In this document: one piece after another, positions 39,072-46,180 of the stretch
Layout of the letters: each line of letters opens with the position of its first letter
How positions within the stretch are numbered: position 1 is the stretch's first letter
From: Micromonospora sp. NBC_01740
GTDB lineage: Bacteria > Actinomycetota > Actinomycetes > Mycobacteriales > Micromonosporaceae
DNA length: 64,000 nt
Direction: 5' to 3'
NCBI RefSeq assembly: GCF_035920365.1
Contig: NZ_CP109150.1
Location: 4,650,001 to 4,714,000, forward strand
Made by a program: the position numbers and the translations under genes
The notes under the pieces: model-generated
What the model was told of the DNA's origin: nothing
What the model saw: only the letters and a program-made list of their open reading frames with translations
Databases searched by the model: none

Positions 39072-40340
39072 ATGACCGACATCGACCCGCCGGGCGGCGA
39101 CGGCCGCCCGGCGGTCCCGTCCGAGGCCTCGGCCGCGCTCGCCCGCTGCGTGTCGGTCGAGCCGGCGAAGTTCGCCGCCGCCCACTGGGGACGCACCCCG
39201 CTGCTCTCCCGCGCCGACGAACTGCCCAACCGGGCCGGCTTCACCGACCTGCTCAGCCCCGCTGACGCAGACGAGTTGCTCAGCCGCCGCGGCCTGCGTA
39301 CGCCGTTCCTGCGGATCGCCAAGGACGGCCAGCTCGTGCCGGCGGCCCGCTTCACCGGCGGCGGCGGCGCCGGCGCCGAGATCGCCGACCAGGTCCTCGA
39401 CGAGCGGGTGCTGGAGCTGTACGCCGGCGGCGCCACCCTCGTCCTGCAGGGTCTGCACCGCACCTGGCCGGCCCTGACCGACTTCACCCGCGAACTCGGC
39501 ACCGCCGTCGGGCAGCCGTTGCAGGTCAACGCCTACCTGACCCCCGCCGGCAGCCAGGGTTTCGCCACCCACTACGACACCCACGACGTCTTCGTCCTCC
39601 AGGTCGACGGCCGCAAGCACTGGCGGATCCACCCGCCGGTGCTGCCGGACCCGCTGGAGAAGCAGCCGTGGGGCGGCCGGGCCGACGAGGTCGCCGCCAC
39701 CGCCGACGGGCCCGCCACGCTGGACGTCGTGCTCGCCCCCGGCGACGCGCTCTACCTGCCCCGCGGCTGGCTGCACAGCGCGCAGGCCCAGGAGTCCAGC
39801 TCGCTGCACCTGACCGTCGGCGTCCGGGCGCTGACCCGCTACGCCCTGGTCGAGGAGCTGCTCGCCCTCGCCGCCGAGGACCCGCGGCTGCGCGCCACGC
39901 TGCCGTTCGGCACCGACGTCGCCGATCCGGACGCGATCGAGCCGGAGCTGACCGAGACGGTGGAGGCGCTGCGGGACTGGCTGCTGCGGGCCGACCCGGC
40001 GGCCGTCGCCGCCCGGCTGCGGCAGCGCGCCTGGCCGGCCGCGCGGCCCGCGCCCATCCGACCCCTGGCCCAGGCCGCAGCGCTGGCGGCGCTGGACGCC
40101 GACACGCGGCTCGCCCCGCGACCCGGCCTGCGCTGGCGGCTCACCCCACGGGGCGACCAGGTCGCGCTCGTGCTGTTCGACCGCACGATCACCCTGCCCG
40201 CGTCGTGCGCGCCGGCCGTGCACGCCCTGCTCGGCGCCGGGTCCGTCCGGGTCGGCGACCTGCCGGGCCTGGACGACGACGCCGACCGGATCACCCTGGC
40301 CCGCCGCCTCCTGCGCGAGGCGGTGCTGGTCCCCGCCTGA
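39072..40340 (+). CDS. JmjC/cupin_4 2-oxoglutarate oxygenase, ribosomal-oxygenase (ROX) type
   Basis: 422 residues. NAYLTPAGSQGFATHYDTHDVFVLQVDGRKHWRIH is the signature of the YcfD/MINA53/NO66 group: iron ligands His167 and Asp169 (H-Y-D), distal His235 (RGWLHSA), and Lys183 placed to hold 2-oxoglutarate. The N-terminal AHWGRTPLL is also typical. A dimer-like helical region and a winged-helix-like C-terminus follow (about 255-420). Known relatives hydroxylate His or Arg in ribosomal proteins. Here the gene is coupled to a peptide gene with His-containing repeats, which suggests a peptide substrate. No strong ribosome site precedes ATG 39072. Confidence 0.9.
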   Translation: MTDIDPPGGDGRPAVPSEASAALARCVSVEPAKFAAAHWGRTPLLSRADELPNRAGFTDLLSPADADELLSRRGLRTPFLRIAKDGQLVPAARFTGGGGAGAEIADQVLDERVLELYAGGATLVLQGLHRTWPALTDFTRELGTAVGQPLQVNAYLTPAGSQGFATHYDTHDVFVLQVDGRKHWRIHPPVLPDPLEKQPWGGRADEVAATADGPATLDVVLAPGDALYLPRGWLHSAQAQESSSLHLTVGVRALTRYALVEELLALAAEDPRLRATLPFGTDVADPDAIEPELTETVEALRDWLLRADPAAVAARLRQRAWPAARPAPIRPLAQAAALAALDADTRLAPRPGLRWRLTPRGDQVALVLFDRTITLPASCAPAVHALLGAGSVRVGDLPGLDDDADRITLARRLLREAVLVPA

Positions 40341-40437
40341 GCGGGCCACCGTTTCGGCGGCGGGGCGACGACCCCGGCTGCCGTCGGCCGCGTGTGCGGC
40401 CGGCCAGCCGGCGCTGGCACGGCGACGGAGCCGCGGT

Positions 40438-41103
40438 TCAGCGGCCGGCGACCAGCAGCGCGACCGTGGTCACCAGCCCGGCGACGAGCACGACGGTCAT
40501 CGGCCGGGGGCCGAGCACGGCGTGCCGACGGTCGGCGAGGACCTTCGCCGGCACCAGACCGACCAGCGGACCCAGCAGCGTCACCACCAGGGCCAGCACC
40601 GGCAGCCCGACCCCGAGCTCGCCGCCGTACCGCTCGCCCGCCGCCCGGGCCGCGCCACCGAGGGCGTACGCGAGCACCGCGCCCGCCACCCCGCACAACG
40701 CCAGCAGCGGGTTGACCGAGCCCGGCAGGTCACCCGGCTGGCGGGTGCGGTTGAGCAGGTCCCGCACGCCGGCCAGCAGCGGAGCCGGGTCGCCCGTCGC
40801 GCCGGGCACCGGCGCCGGTGGCCCGCCCGCCCGGCGACCCGAGCCGCCGAGCCGGCCGCGCAGCAGTTGCCACAGGTCGGCGACCTCGGCGTCCACCCGT
40901 TCCTGCTCCTCCCGCGCGTCCACCAGCTCCCGCTCCGCGCGCCGCAGCTCGGCCTCCGCCTCGGCGACGGCCCGCTCGGCCGCCGCGCACTGCTGGGCGT
41001 GCCAGGTGTGCGCCTCGGCCCGCTGGACGCGCACCCGCGCGCTCAGCTCGGCCAGCCGACGGATCTGGGCCGCGTACGACTCACTGGTCACCGGTTCGTT
41101 CAT
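40438..41103 (-). CDS. Coiled-coil membrane protein of the ATPase operon
   Basis: 221 residues. A long coiled coil (about 5-75, ARVRVQRAEAHTWHAQQCAAAERAVAEAEAELRRAERELVDAREEQERVDAEV) is followed by a Gly/Pro linker and three hydrophobic segments (LLALCGVAGAVLAYALGG; VGLPVLALVVTLLGPLVGLVP; TVVLVAGLVTTVALLVAG). Its ATG overlaps the ATPase stop by four bases (ATGA), so it is the last gene of a four-gene operon. It probably anchors or regulates the ATPase at the membrane. No known family recognised. Confidence 0.75.
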   Translation of the reverse strand: MNEPVTSESYAAQIRRLAELSARVRVQRAEAHTWHAQQCAAAERAVAEAEAELRRAERELVDAREEQERVDAEVADLWQLLRGRLGGSGRRAGGPPAPVPGATGDPAPLLAGVRDLLNRTRQPGDLPGSVNPLLALCGVAGAVLAYALGGAARAAGERYGGELGVGLPVLALVVTLLGPLVGLVPAKVLADRRHAVLGPRPMTVVLVAGLVTTVALLVAGR

Positions 41104-43772
41104 CGCGCCGGCCCGTAGGGAATGATCACCTGGCCGGTGCGGTGCACCGCCCGATCGAAGAACAGCCCCCGCCAGGGCCGGGGATACCAGTCCGGGCCGC
41201 CCGTCCCCGGATACAGCGACGAACCCAGCTCGCCGCCGTGGGCGTCCAGCGCCACCCAGGCGCCGATCTGGTCCGTCCGGGCCGCCGGCCCGCCCAGGTC
41301 GGCCCGCATCCGGGCGACGCCCCGCCACCAGGCCAGCACGTGGGTGCGCCGCTCCGGCCCGTCGTGCAGGATCCGGCGCAGCTCCTCCAGCCCGGTGCGC
41401 CGGCCGATCCGCGTGGCCAACGCCCCGGCCGCCGCGTCGACGGCGAACAGCAGCAGGTAGTGCGGCATGCCCGGCGCACCGAGCCCCTCGGCGGTCTCGG
41501 CCATCAGCTCGCCGACGGTCTCCTCGTCGTACCAGGCGGCGTCCTCGGCGAGATCCTCGTAGAGGGACCGGGCGGCCGGGTCGGCGTCCGGGTCGAGGCA
41601 GGCGATCGAGAACCGGGCCGTGCCGGGGCGGTGCTGGCGGGCCAGGGAGCGGGCCGCCGCGTCGAGCACCGCGCACGCCTCGTCCACCCGGGTGCCGAGC
41701 ACCGCCAGGTTGCGGCCGGGAGCCCGGGGCAGCCGCAACGCCGCCGAGCGGGACTGCACGTCGATGATCTCGCCGAGCAGCGCGACCGGCGTACGCGGGT
41801 GCCCCGTCTCCGGCGCGGCCAGCGCCCGGAAGTCCGGCGCGTCGGCGAGGCGGGGGATCGCGTCGCCGTCGAAGAGCCGGGCCGGCGCGGCGTCCTGCGG
41901 GCGCATCCGCCACAGCCGGTGCTGCAACTCGCTCCACGTCTCCCAGTCGCTGGCCGACGGGATCCGGGCCACCTGGTTGCCCTCCGCCATGCCGGACTCC
42001 GCGTTGACCACCGCGTGGTGGCGCGGCAGGGACTGGGCGGCGTCGTTGCGCTCGGCGAGGATCCGCAGCGCCTTCGGCAGCGCGATGCGCAACGTGAACT
42101 GCGCGACCAGGGCCGGCCGTCCCCACAGCGCCTCGATGCCGCGTACGTCCTGCGAGGCGAGCACCAGGTGGATGCCCTGGGACCGGCCGCGCCGGGCCAG
42201 GTCCTCCAGCAGGTCGGCGGCCTCCCGGGCGACCACGTCCCGCCCGGCCAGCAGCATCTGGAACTCGTCGACCACCGCGACGATCCGCGGCCAGTGCCCC
42301 GTGGGGTCGACCGCGCGCAGCTCCGCGAGCTTGGTGACCTCGTGCTTCTTCGCGGCGTCGGCCCGCCGCCGCAGCTCCTCGGCGAGGAAGCGCAGCAACG
42401 CCAGGCCGAACTCCCGGTCGGTGTTGACGTTGATCCCGACGAGCCGCATGTGCGGCAGCCAGCTCGGGTCCCGCCGGCCCTTGGCGAACCGGGCGAACGA
42501 CACCCCCTCCTTGAAGTCCAGCAGGTAGAACTCCAGCTCGCTGGGGGAGTAGCGGGCCGCCAGCGCGCCGATCCAGGCGAAGATCAGGTTCGTCTTGCCG
42601 GTGCCGGACGGGCCGCCGATCAACGCGTGCGGCGGGTAGTCGCCCAGGGTGAGCAGCACCGGCCGGCCGTGCGGGCCCTCGCCGATCGGGGCGGTCAGCC
42701 CGGTGGCGGAGTCCTCCCGCCACATCTGCTCCACCGGCGGCAGCAGGTCGGTGAACGGAGTCGGGGCGGGGCCGGCGTTGACCCGCGCCGCCACCTCCCG
42801 GCAGGTCTCGGTGACCAGGACCGGCGGGGGCGGCGGATCGAGGCGTACGGGCAGGCCGTTCGGCCCGCCGATCCGGGCGCCGTCGGCGTACGCGCCCACC
42901 CGGGTCACGGTGGGATCCTCGGGCAGCGACACGCCCCGCACCACCAGGTGCACGCCGCAGGCCGCCCCGGTGCGGACCACCCGGTCGAGCTGGCCGCGTT
43001 CGTGCCGCGACAGCTCGTCCCCGCCCAGCAGCACCGCCACCCGCCACGGCTCGGGCCGGCGACCGGTGGCGGCGGCCAGCTCGCGCAGCGAGACGTACTC
43101 CCCGGCCAGCACCGTCTCGTTGATCCGGCGGATCTGCTCCACCAGGTCGTCGAGGAGCCGGGCCAGCCCGCCCGGGCCGACGAAGGTGAGCAGCCCGGCC
43201 GTGCCGAGGGGGGCGAAACCGGCCAGGCCGCCGCCCAGGTGCTCGGGGTCGTAGCCGACCAGCCGTACGGCGCCCGGATCGGCGCGCCCGACGCCGCGCA
43301 GCAGCAGCGCCGACACCACCGCGTCGCAGCCCTCCCGGTCGTCCCCGGTCAGCTCGACGTGGCCGGCGTCGAGCAGCGGCACCAGCGCCGGCACCGGTTC
43401 GGCGCCGGGGATGCGTACCGTGCCGATGCGCAGCGCGCCCGGCGGTTCGGCCCGCCGGGTCGGGGTCGGGTGCCACCGCGTCCAGTCCGCAGAGGCCGCC
43501 CCGGGGGCCTCCCGCTGCGCCGCGTCCGCCGCCCGCCGGGCCAGCTCCGCGATGCGTGCGGCGTGCCGATCGTCGATCTCGGCCAGCCGCCGGTCGCGCT
43601 GCGCGCCCACCCGCTCCGGTACGACCGACGCGGCCCGCCGGACCTTCGCCAGCCGCTCCCGGGCCGTGGTCAGCTCGGCCTGCGCGCTGGACAGCCGGGT
43701 CCGGGTGGCGCCGAGGGCCTCGCCCAGCATGCCCCTGGCCCGGGTGACCAGCTGGCTCCGCCGGTCAGCCAT
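41100..43772 (-). CDS. FtsK/SpoIIIE-type ATPase
   Basis: 890 residues. An N-terminal helical/coiled-coil part (1-95) leads to a degenerate first nucleotide-fold domain (about 130-330), then a complete FtsK/HerA-like ATPase (about 345-570) with Walker A GGPSGTGKT (386-394), Walker B VAVVDEFQ (498-505) and the sensor strand HLVLASQDVRG. A third alpha/beta domain follows (about 640-860). It has no membrane segments of its own and no DNA-pointing gamma domain. The tandem ATPase-fold layout recalls EccC of type VII secretion more than DNA-pumping FtsK. It overlaps its upstream gene by eight bases and its downstream gene by four. Confidence 0.85.
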   Translation of the reverse strand: MADRRSQLVTRARGMLGEALGATRTRLSSAQAELTTARERLAKVRRAASVVPERVGAQRDRRLAEIDDRHAARIAELARRAADAAQREAPGAASADWTRWHPTPTRRAEPPGALRIGTVRIPGAEPVPALVPLLDAGHVELTGDDREGCDAVVSALLLRGVGRADPGAVRLVGYDPEHLGGGLAGFAPLGTAGLLTFVGPGGLARLLDDLVEQIRRINETVLAGEYVSLRELAAATGRRPEPWRVAVLLGGDELSRHERGQLDRVVRTGAACGVHLVVRGVSLPEDPTVTRVGAYADGARIGGPNGLPVRLDPPPPPVLVTETCREVAARVNAGPAPTPFTDLLPPVEQMWREDSATGLTAPIGEGPHGRPVLLTLGDYPPHALIGGPSGTGKTNLIFAWIGALAARYSPSELEFYLLDFKEGVSFARFAKGRRDPSWLPHMRLVGINVNTDREFGLALLRFLAEELRRRADAAKKHEVTKLAELRAVDPTGHWPRIVAVVDEFQMLLAGRDVVAREAADLLEDLARRGRSQGIHLVLASQDVRGIEALWGRPALVAQFTLRIALPKALRILAERNDAAQSLPRHHAVVNAESGMAEGNQVARIPSASDWETWSELQHRLWRMRPQDAAPARLFDGDAIPRLADAPDFRALAAPETGHPRTPVALLGEIIDVQSRSAALRLPRAPGRNLAVLGTRVDEACAVLDAAARSLARQHRPGTARFSIACLDPDADPAARSLYEDLAEDAAWYDEETVGELMAETAEGLGAPGMPHYLLLFAVDAAAGALATRIGRRTGLEELRRILHDGPERRTHVLAWWRGVARMRADLGGPAARTDQIGAWVALDAHGGELGSSLYPGTGGPDWYPRPWRGLFFDRAVHRTGQVIIPYGPAR

Positions 43773-45183
43773 CGACGCCCCGCCCGCGCGGGCCCGGGGT
43801 GCCACCCGACGCCGGCCGGCCCGCGGGCGGGCTCGACCAGACGCGGCCGGCCGATCCGGGCCGTCCCGCGGCGGCACCGTCGGCGGCCGGTCCACCGCGG
43901 CCCGCCCACGCGCCGCCATCGCCCGTCGATCCGCCGCTGCCCGGTGCGCCACCGTTGGCCGGCGCGCCGCCAGCCGACCCGCCGTTGCCAGCCGACCCGC
44001 CGTTGTCCGTCGACCCGCCGGGCCGGCCGTGCGCCGCCGCCCGGTCGGCCGTCGGATCGGGCCGGCCTTGTGTCGTCGTCCGGTCCGGCTTCGGGGCGGC
44101 CTGGCCGGCGGTCGCCGCCCGCTCCCGGGCCGCGGTCGACTGGTCGTGTGCCGCCTCCGCCCGGTCCCGTGCCGCCGCGACCCGCTCCCGTGCGTCGGCA
44201 AGCCGGCCCTTCGCGGCGGCGGCGCGTCGCTGCCACTCGGCGTCGTCGGCCCGGTCGCGGGCGGTCTCCGCCTGCCGGTCCCGCTCGGCGGCGGCGCGTT
44301 GCTCCCGGGCCGTCTCGGCCTGCCGGGCCCGCTCGTCCTCGGTGGGCAGGTCCCGGCCGAGCCGGGCCAGCAACACCCCGGTGAGCACCCCCGCGGTGAC
44401 GGCCGGGTCGGCGGCGTGCGGCTGCTCCGCCTCGCCGCGCCGGGGCGGGGGCATCCGGCAGATCCGGGTCAGCAGCGTGTCCAGCACCGCGGGGGGCAGG
44501 CCGGGCAGCAGGTCCCGCACCCGGCCGTCCAGCTCGCGGTGCAGCCGTCCGAGGTCCTCGGCGCGCGGCGGGTGCCCGAGCAGCTCACCGGCCAGCTCGC
44601 GCAGCAGCGGCGGGGCGACCGCCGCCAGGCCGAGGCCGACGTCGGCGTGCGCACGACGCAGTTCGGTGTGCAGCCGGTCGCGGTCGCCGGCGCGGACCCC
44701 GCCGACGACCCGGCGCAGCAGCTCCCGGGCGTCGTCGACCTTCTCGTCGGGCTGCTCGGGCGCACCCTCCCGGCCGCCCGTCAGCTCGGCCACCCGTACC
44801 GCCCACCAGCGGCGGGGCGTCACGTCGGCGGCCGGCTCCGGCGCCGGCTCCCCGGGGGCCGCCTCGCGCGGCGCGTCGTGCGCGGGCCGGCGCCGCTGCT
44901 CCTGCGGCCTGGGGGCGGGGGAGCCGTCGGCGGCCAGCCCGATCGCGGCCAGGTACGCCGAGAGCTGCTCCTGCGCGACGCGTAGCGCGTAGCCGGCGGT
45001 CTCGGCGTGCTCGGTGGCGGCGGAGAGCTCCGGCACCCCCATCGGGTCGGCCGACTCCTGGCGGACCCAGCGCAGCCGCTCGGCGGCCAGCCCGAACTTC
45101 TCGAGCGCCAGGGCCAGCTGCGCGAGCGGCAGGTCATCGGCGGCGGCGCGGACCTGCGCGCCGACGTCCTCGACGATGGACAC
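43765..45183 (-). CDS. Unknown helical protein with disordered Ala/Gly tail, ATPase operon
   Basis: 472 residues. The N-terminal helical domain (1-85, PLAQLALALEKFGLAAERLRWVRQESADPMGVPELSAATEHAETAGYALRVAQEQLSAYLAAIG) resembles a WXG100-like hairpin in size and pattern. A second helical domain (about 120-270) follows, then a coiled coil rich in Arg/Glu/Ala (about 275-345), then a Gly/Ser/Asn/Pro low-complexity tail (350-472). It overlaps the ATPase gene by eight bases and lies nine bases after the small helical gene. I do not recognise a family. Confidence 0.7.
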   Translation of the reverse strand: MSIVEDVGAQVRAAADDLPLAQLALALEKFGLAAERLRWVRQESADPMGVPELSAATEHAETAGYALRVAQEQLSAYLAAIGLAADGSPAPRPQEQRRRPAHDAPREAAPGEPAPEPAADVTPRRWWAVRVAELTGGREGAPEQPDEKVDDARELLRRVVGGVRAGDRDRLHTELRRAHADVGLGLAAVAPPLLRELAGELLGHPPRAEDLGRLHRELDGRVRDLLPGLPPAVLDTLLTRICRMPPPRRGEAEQPHAADPAVTAGVLTGVLLARLGRDLPTEDERARQAETAREQRAAAERDRQAETARDRADDAEWQRRAAAAKGRLADARERVAAARDRAEAAHDQSTAARERAATAGQAAPKPDRTTTQGRPDPTADRAAAHGRPGGSTDNGGSAGNGGSAGGAPANGGAPGSGGSTGDGGAWAGRGGPAADGAAAGRPGSAGRVWSSPPAGRPASGGTPGPRGRGVDG

Positions 45184-45192
45184 GGCCGAACC

Positions 45193-45453
45193 TCAGAGCG
45201 TCGCGACGTAGAGTTGCGCCTGCTCGACGGCGACGAGTGTCGCGGCGAGGCACTCCTCCAGCTCCTGGCTGGCCTGGGTCAGCGAGGACTGGGCCGCCTC
45301 GACGGTCTCGTGCCCGCTGCCCTCCAGCGCGCCGGCCAGCGTCTGCTGCGCCTCGGCCAGCTTCTCCCCGGCCGCCTGCACGGCACTCTGGCCGTCGCCG
45401 ATCTGTTGCAGCGCGACATCGATGGCTGCCTTGAGCTCGGCGACGCTCGCCAC
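45193..45453 (-). CDS. Small helical-hairpin protein (WXG100-like size), first gene of ATPase operon
   Basis: 86 residues, predicted as two long amphipathic helices: VAELKAAIDVALQQIGDGQSAVQAAGEKLAEAQQTLAGALEGSG, then ETVEAAQSSLTQASQELEECLAATLVAVEQAQLYVATL. There is no W-x-G at the turn (it reads LEGSGHE), so it is WXG100-like only in size and fold. GTG 45453 has AGGAGG seven bases upstream, which rules out the longer frame to 45486. A -10-like TAGGCT (minus strand, 45495-45490) may be its promoter. It opens the four-gene unit. Confidence 0.7.
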   Translation of the reverse strand: MASVAELKAAIDVALQQIGDGQSAVQAAGEKLAEAQQTLAGALEGSGHETVEAAQSSLTQASQELEECLAATLVAVEQAQLYVATL

Positions 45454-45586
45454 GGCGAAACCTCCTGGGGGCGGGGAGGCCTCCATTAGAGCCTATCCCT
45501 CACGGTGAGAGAACATCCGCCCTGTCAGTGTTCCTGCCCCGCTGACCGGTTGTCGACCGGAAGCGCTGCTAGTCCGGTTGACGGGA

Positions 45587-45985
45587 CTACCCGGGCGGGG
45601 CCGGACGGTCCCGCAGCCAGCGCGGCCCGTACACCTCCGCGCCCTGCGCGACGACGCGTTCCCGCAGCTCACGGTCGGCGGTGACGACCAGCCGCCGGCG
45701 CTGCGGCGCGGCGGCGACCAGGTCGACGACGGCGTCGTCGCCGGACCCGGGCGCGGCCACCACCCGGACCCCGGCCGTGCCCGGCACGTCCCGCGCCCGG
45801 CCCTCCACCACCAGCACCACCTCCACCGGGGGCGGCAGGTGCGGGGGCAGCCCGGCGGCGGCCACCGGGGCCAGCGAGTCGCGCAGCCGGGCGGTCGCGC
45901 CCGCGCGGTCCCGCCACCAACCATCCGGGCGGGACCCCACCACGTTGGCGGCGTCCACGATCAGCAGCGGCATCGTCGGCTCCAT
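45587..45985 (-). CDS. NYN/PIN-like ribonuclease domain protein
   Basis: 132 residues. LLIVDAANVVGSRPDGWW supplies the first acidic pair and Asn, VVLVVEGRARDV the second strand, and GSGDDAVVDLV with VVTADRELRERV the remaining Asp residues of the NYN metal site. Such proteins are small RNases, sometimes acting on tRNA or mRNA. ATG 45985 is preceded at six bases by CAGGCT, possibly a leaderless promoter; ATG 45973 is an alternative. It is divergent from the ClpC-like gene. Confidence 0.8.
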   Translation of the reverse strand: MEPTMPLLIVDAANVVGSRPDGWWRDRAGATARLRDSLAPVAAAGLPPHLPPPVEVVLVVEGRARDVPGTAGVRVVAAPGSGDDAVVDLVAAAPQRRRLVVTADRELRERVVAQGAEVYGPRWLRDRPAPPG

Positions 45986-46013
45986 CCCGCCAGCCTGCCA
46001 CCCGCCGGCTGAG

Positions 46014-46072
46014 GTGCAAGGAAGGGACCCTTCCGCTACCGCAGGCGTTTGACGAGGGGCCCTTCCTCGCAC
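46014..46072. repeat. 59-base inverted repeat of the AAGGAAGGG type
   Basis: Arms GTGCAAGGAAGGGACCC and its near-complement ending CCTTCCTCGCAC (about 16 of 19 pair) around GCTACCGCAGGCG. It lies in the divergent region between the NYN and ClpC-like genes, upstream of the promoter for the latter. I believe this kind of element recurs in Micromonospora genomes, but only one copy is in the window. Confidence 0.6.
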
Positions 46073-46117
46073 ACATCGCACGGGGCCATCGTGGCGGGTC
46101 GCGGCGCGGGTGGTGGC

Positions 46118-46142
46118 GTTTGTCGGGCGGACCGCCGGGTAG
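46118..46142 (+). promoter_or_regulatory. SigB/SigF-type promoter: GTTT-N15-GGGTAG
   Basis: GTTT 46118-46121, GGGTAG 46137-46142. Transcript start near 46149, 32 bases before the ClpC-like ATG with its GGAGG site. Confidence 0.7.
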
Positions 46143-46180
46143 CCCCTGGCGACCGTCGCGCCCGACTGCGGAGGACAGAC

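Noticed and set aside
46014..46072. Inverted repeat considered as a CIRCE or HAIR heat-shock operator for the Clp gene
   Set aside because: Sequence matches neither CIRCE (TTAGCACTC type) nor HAIR (CTTGAGT type).
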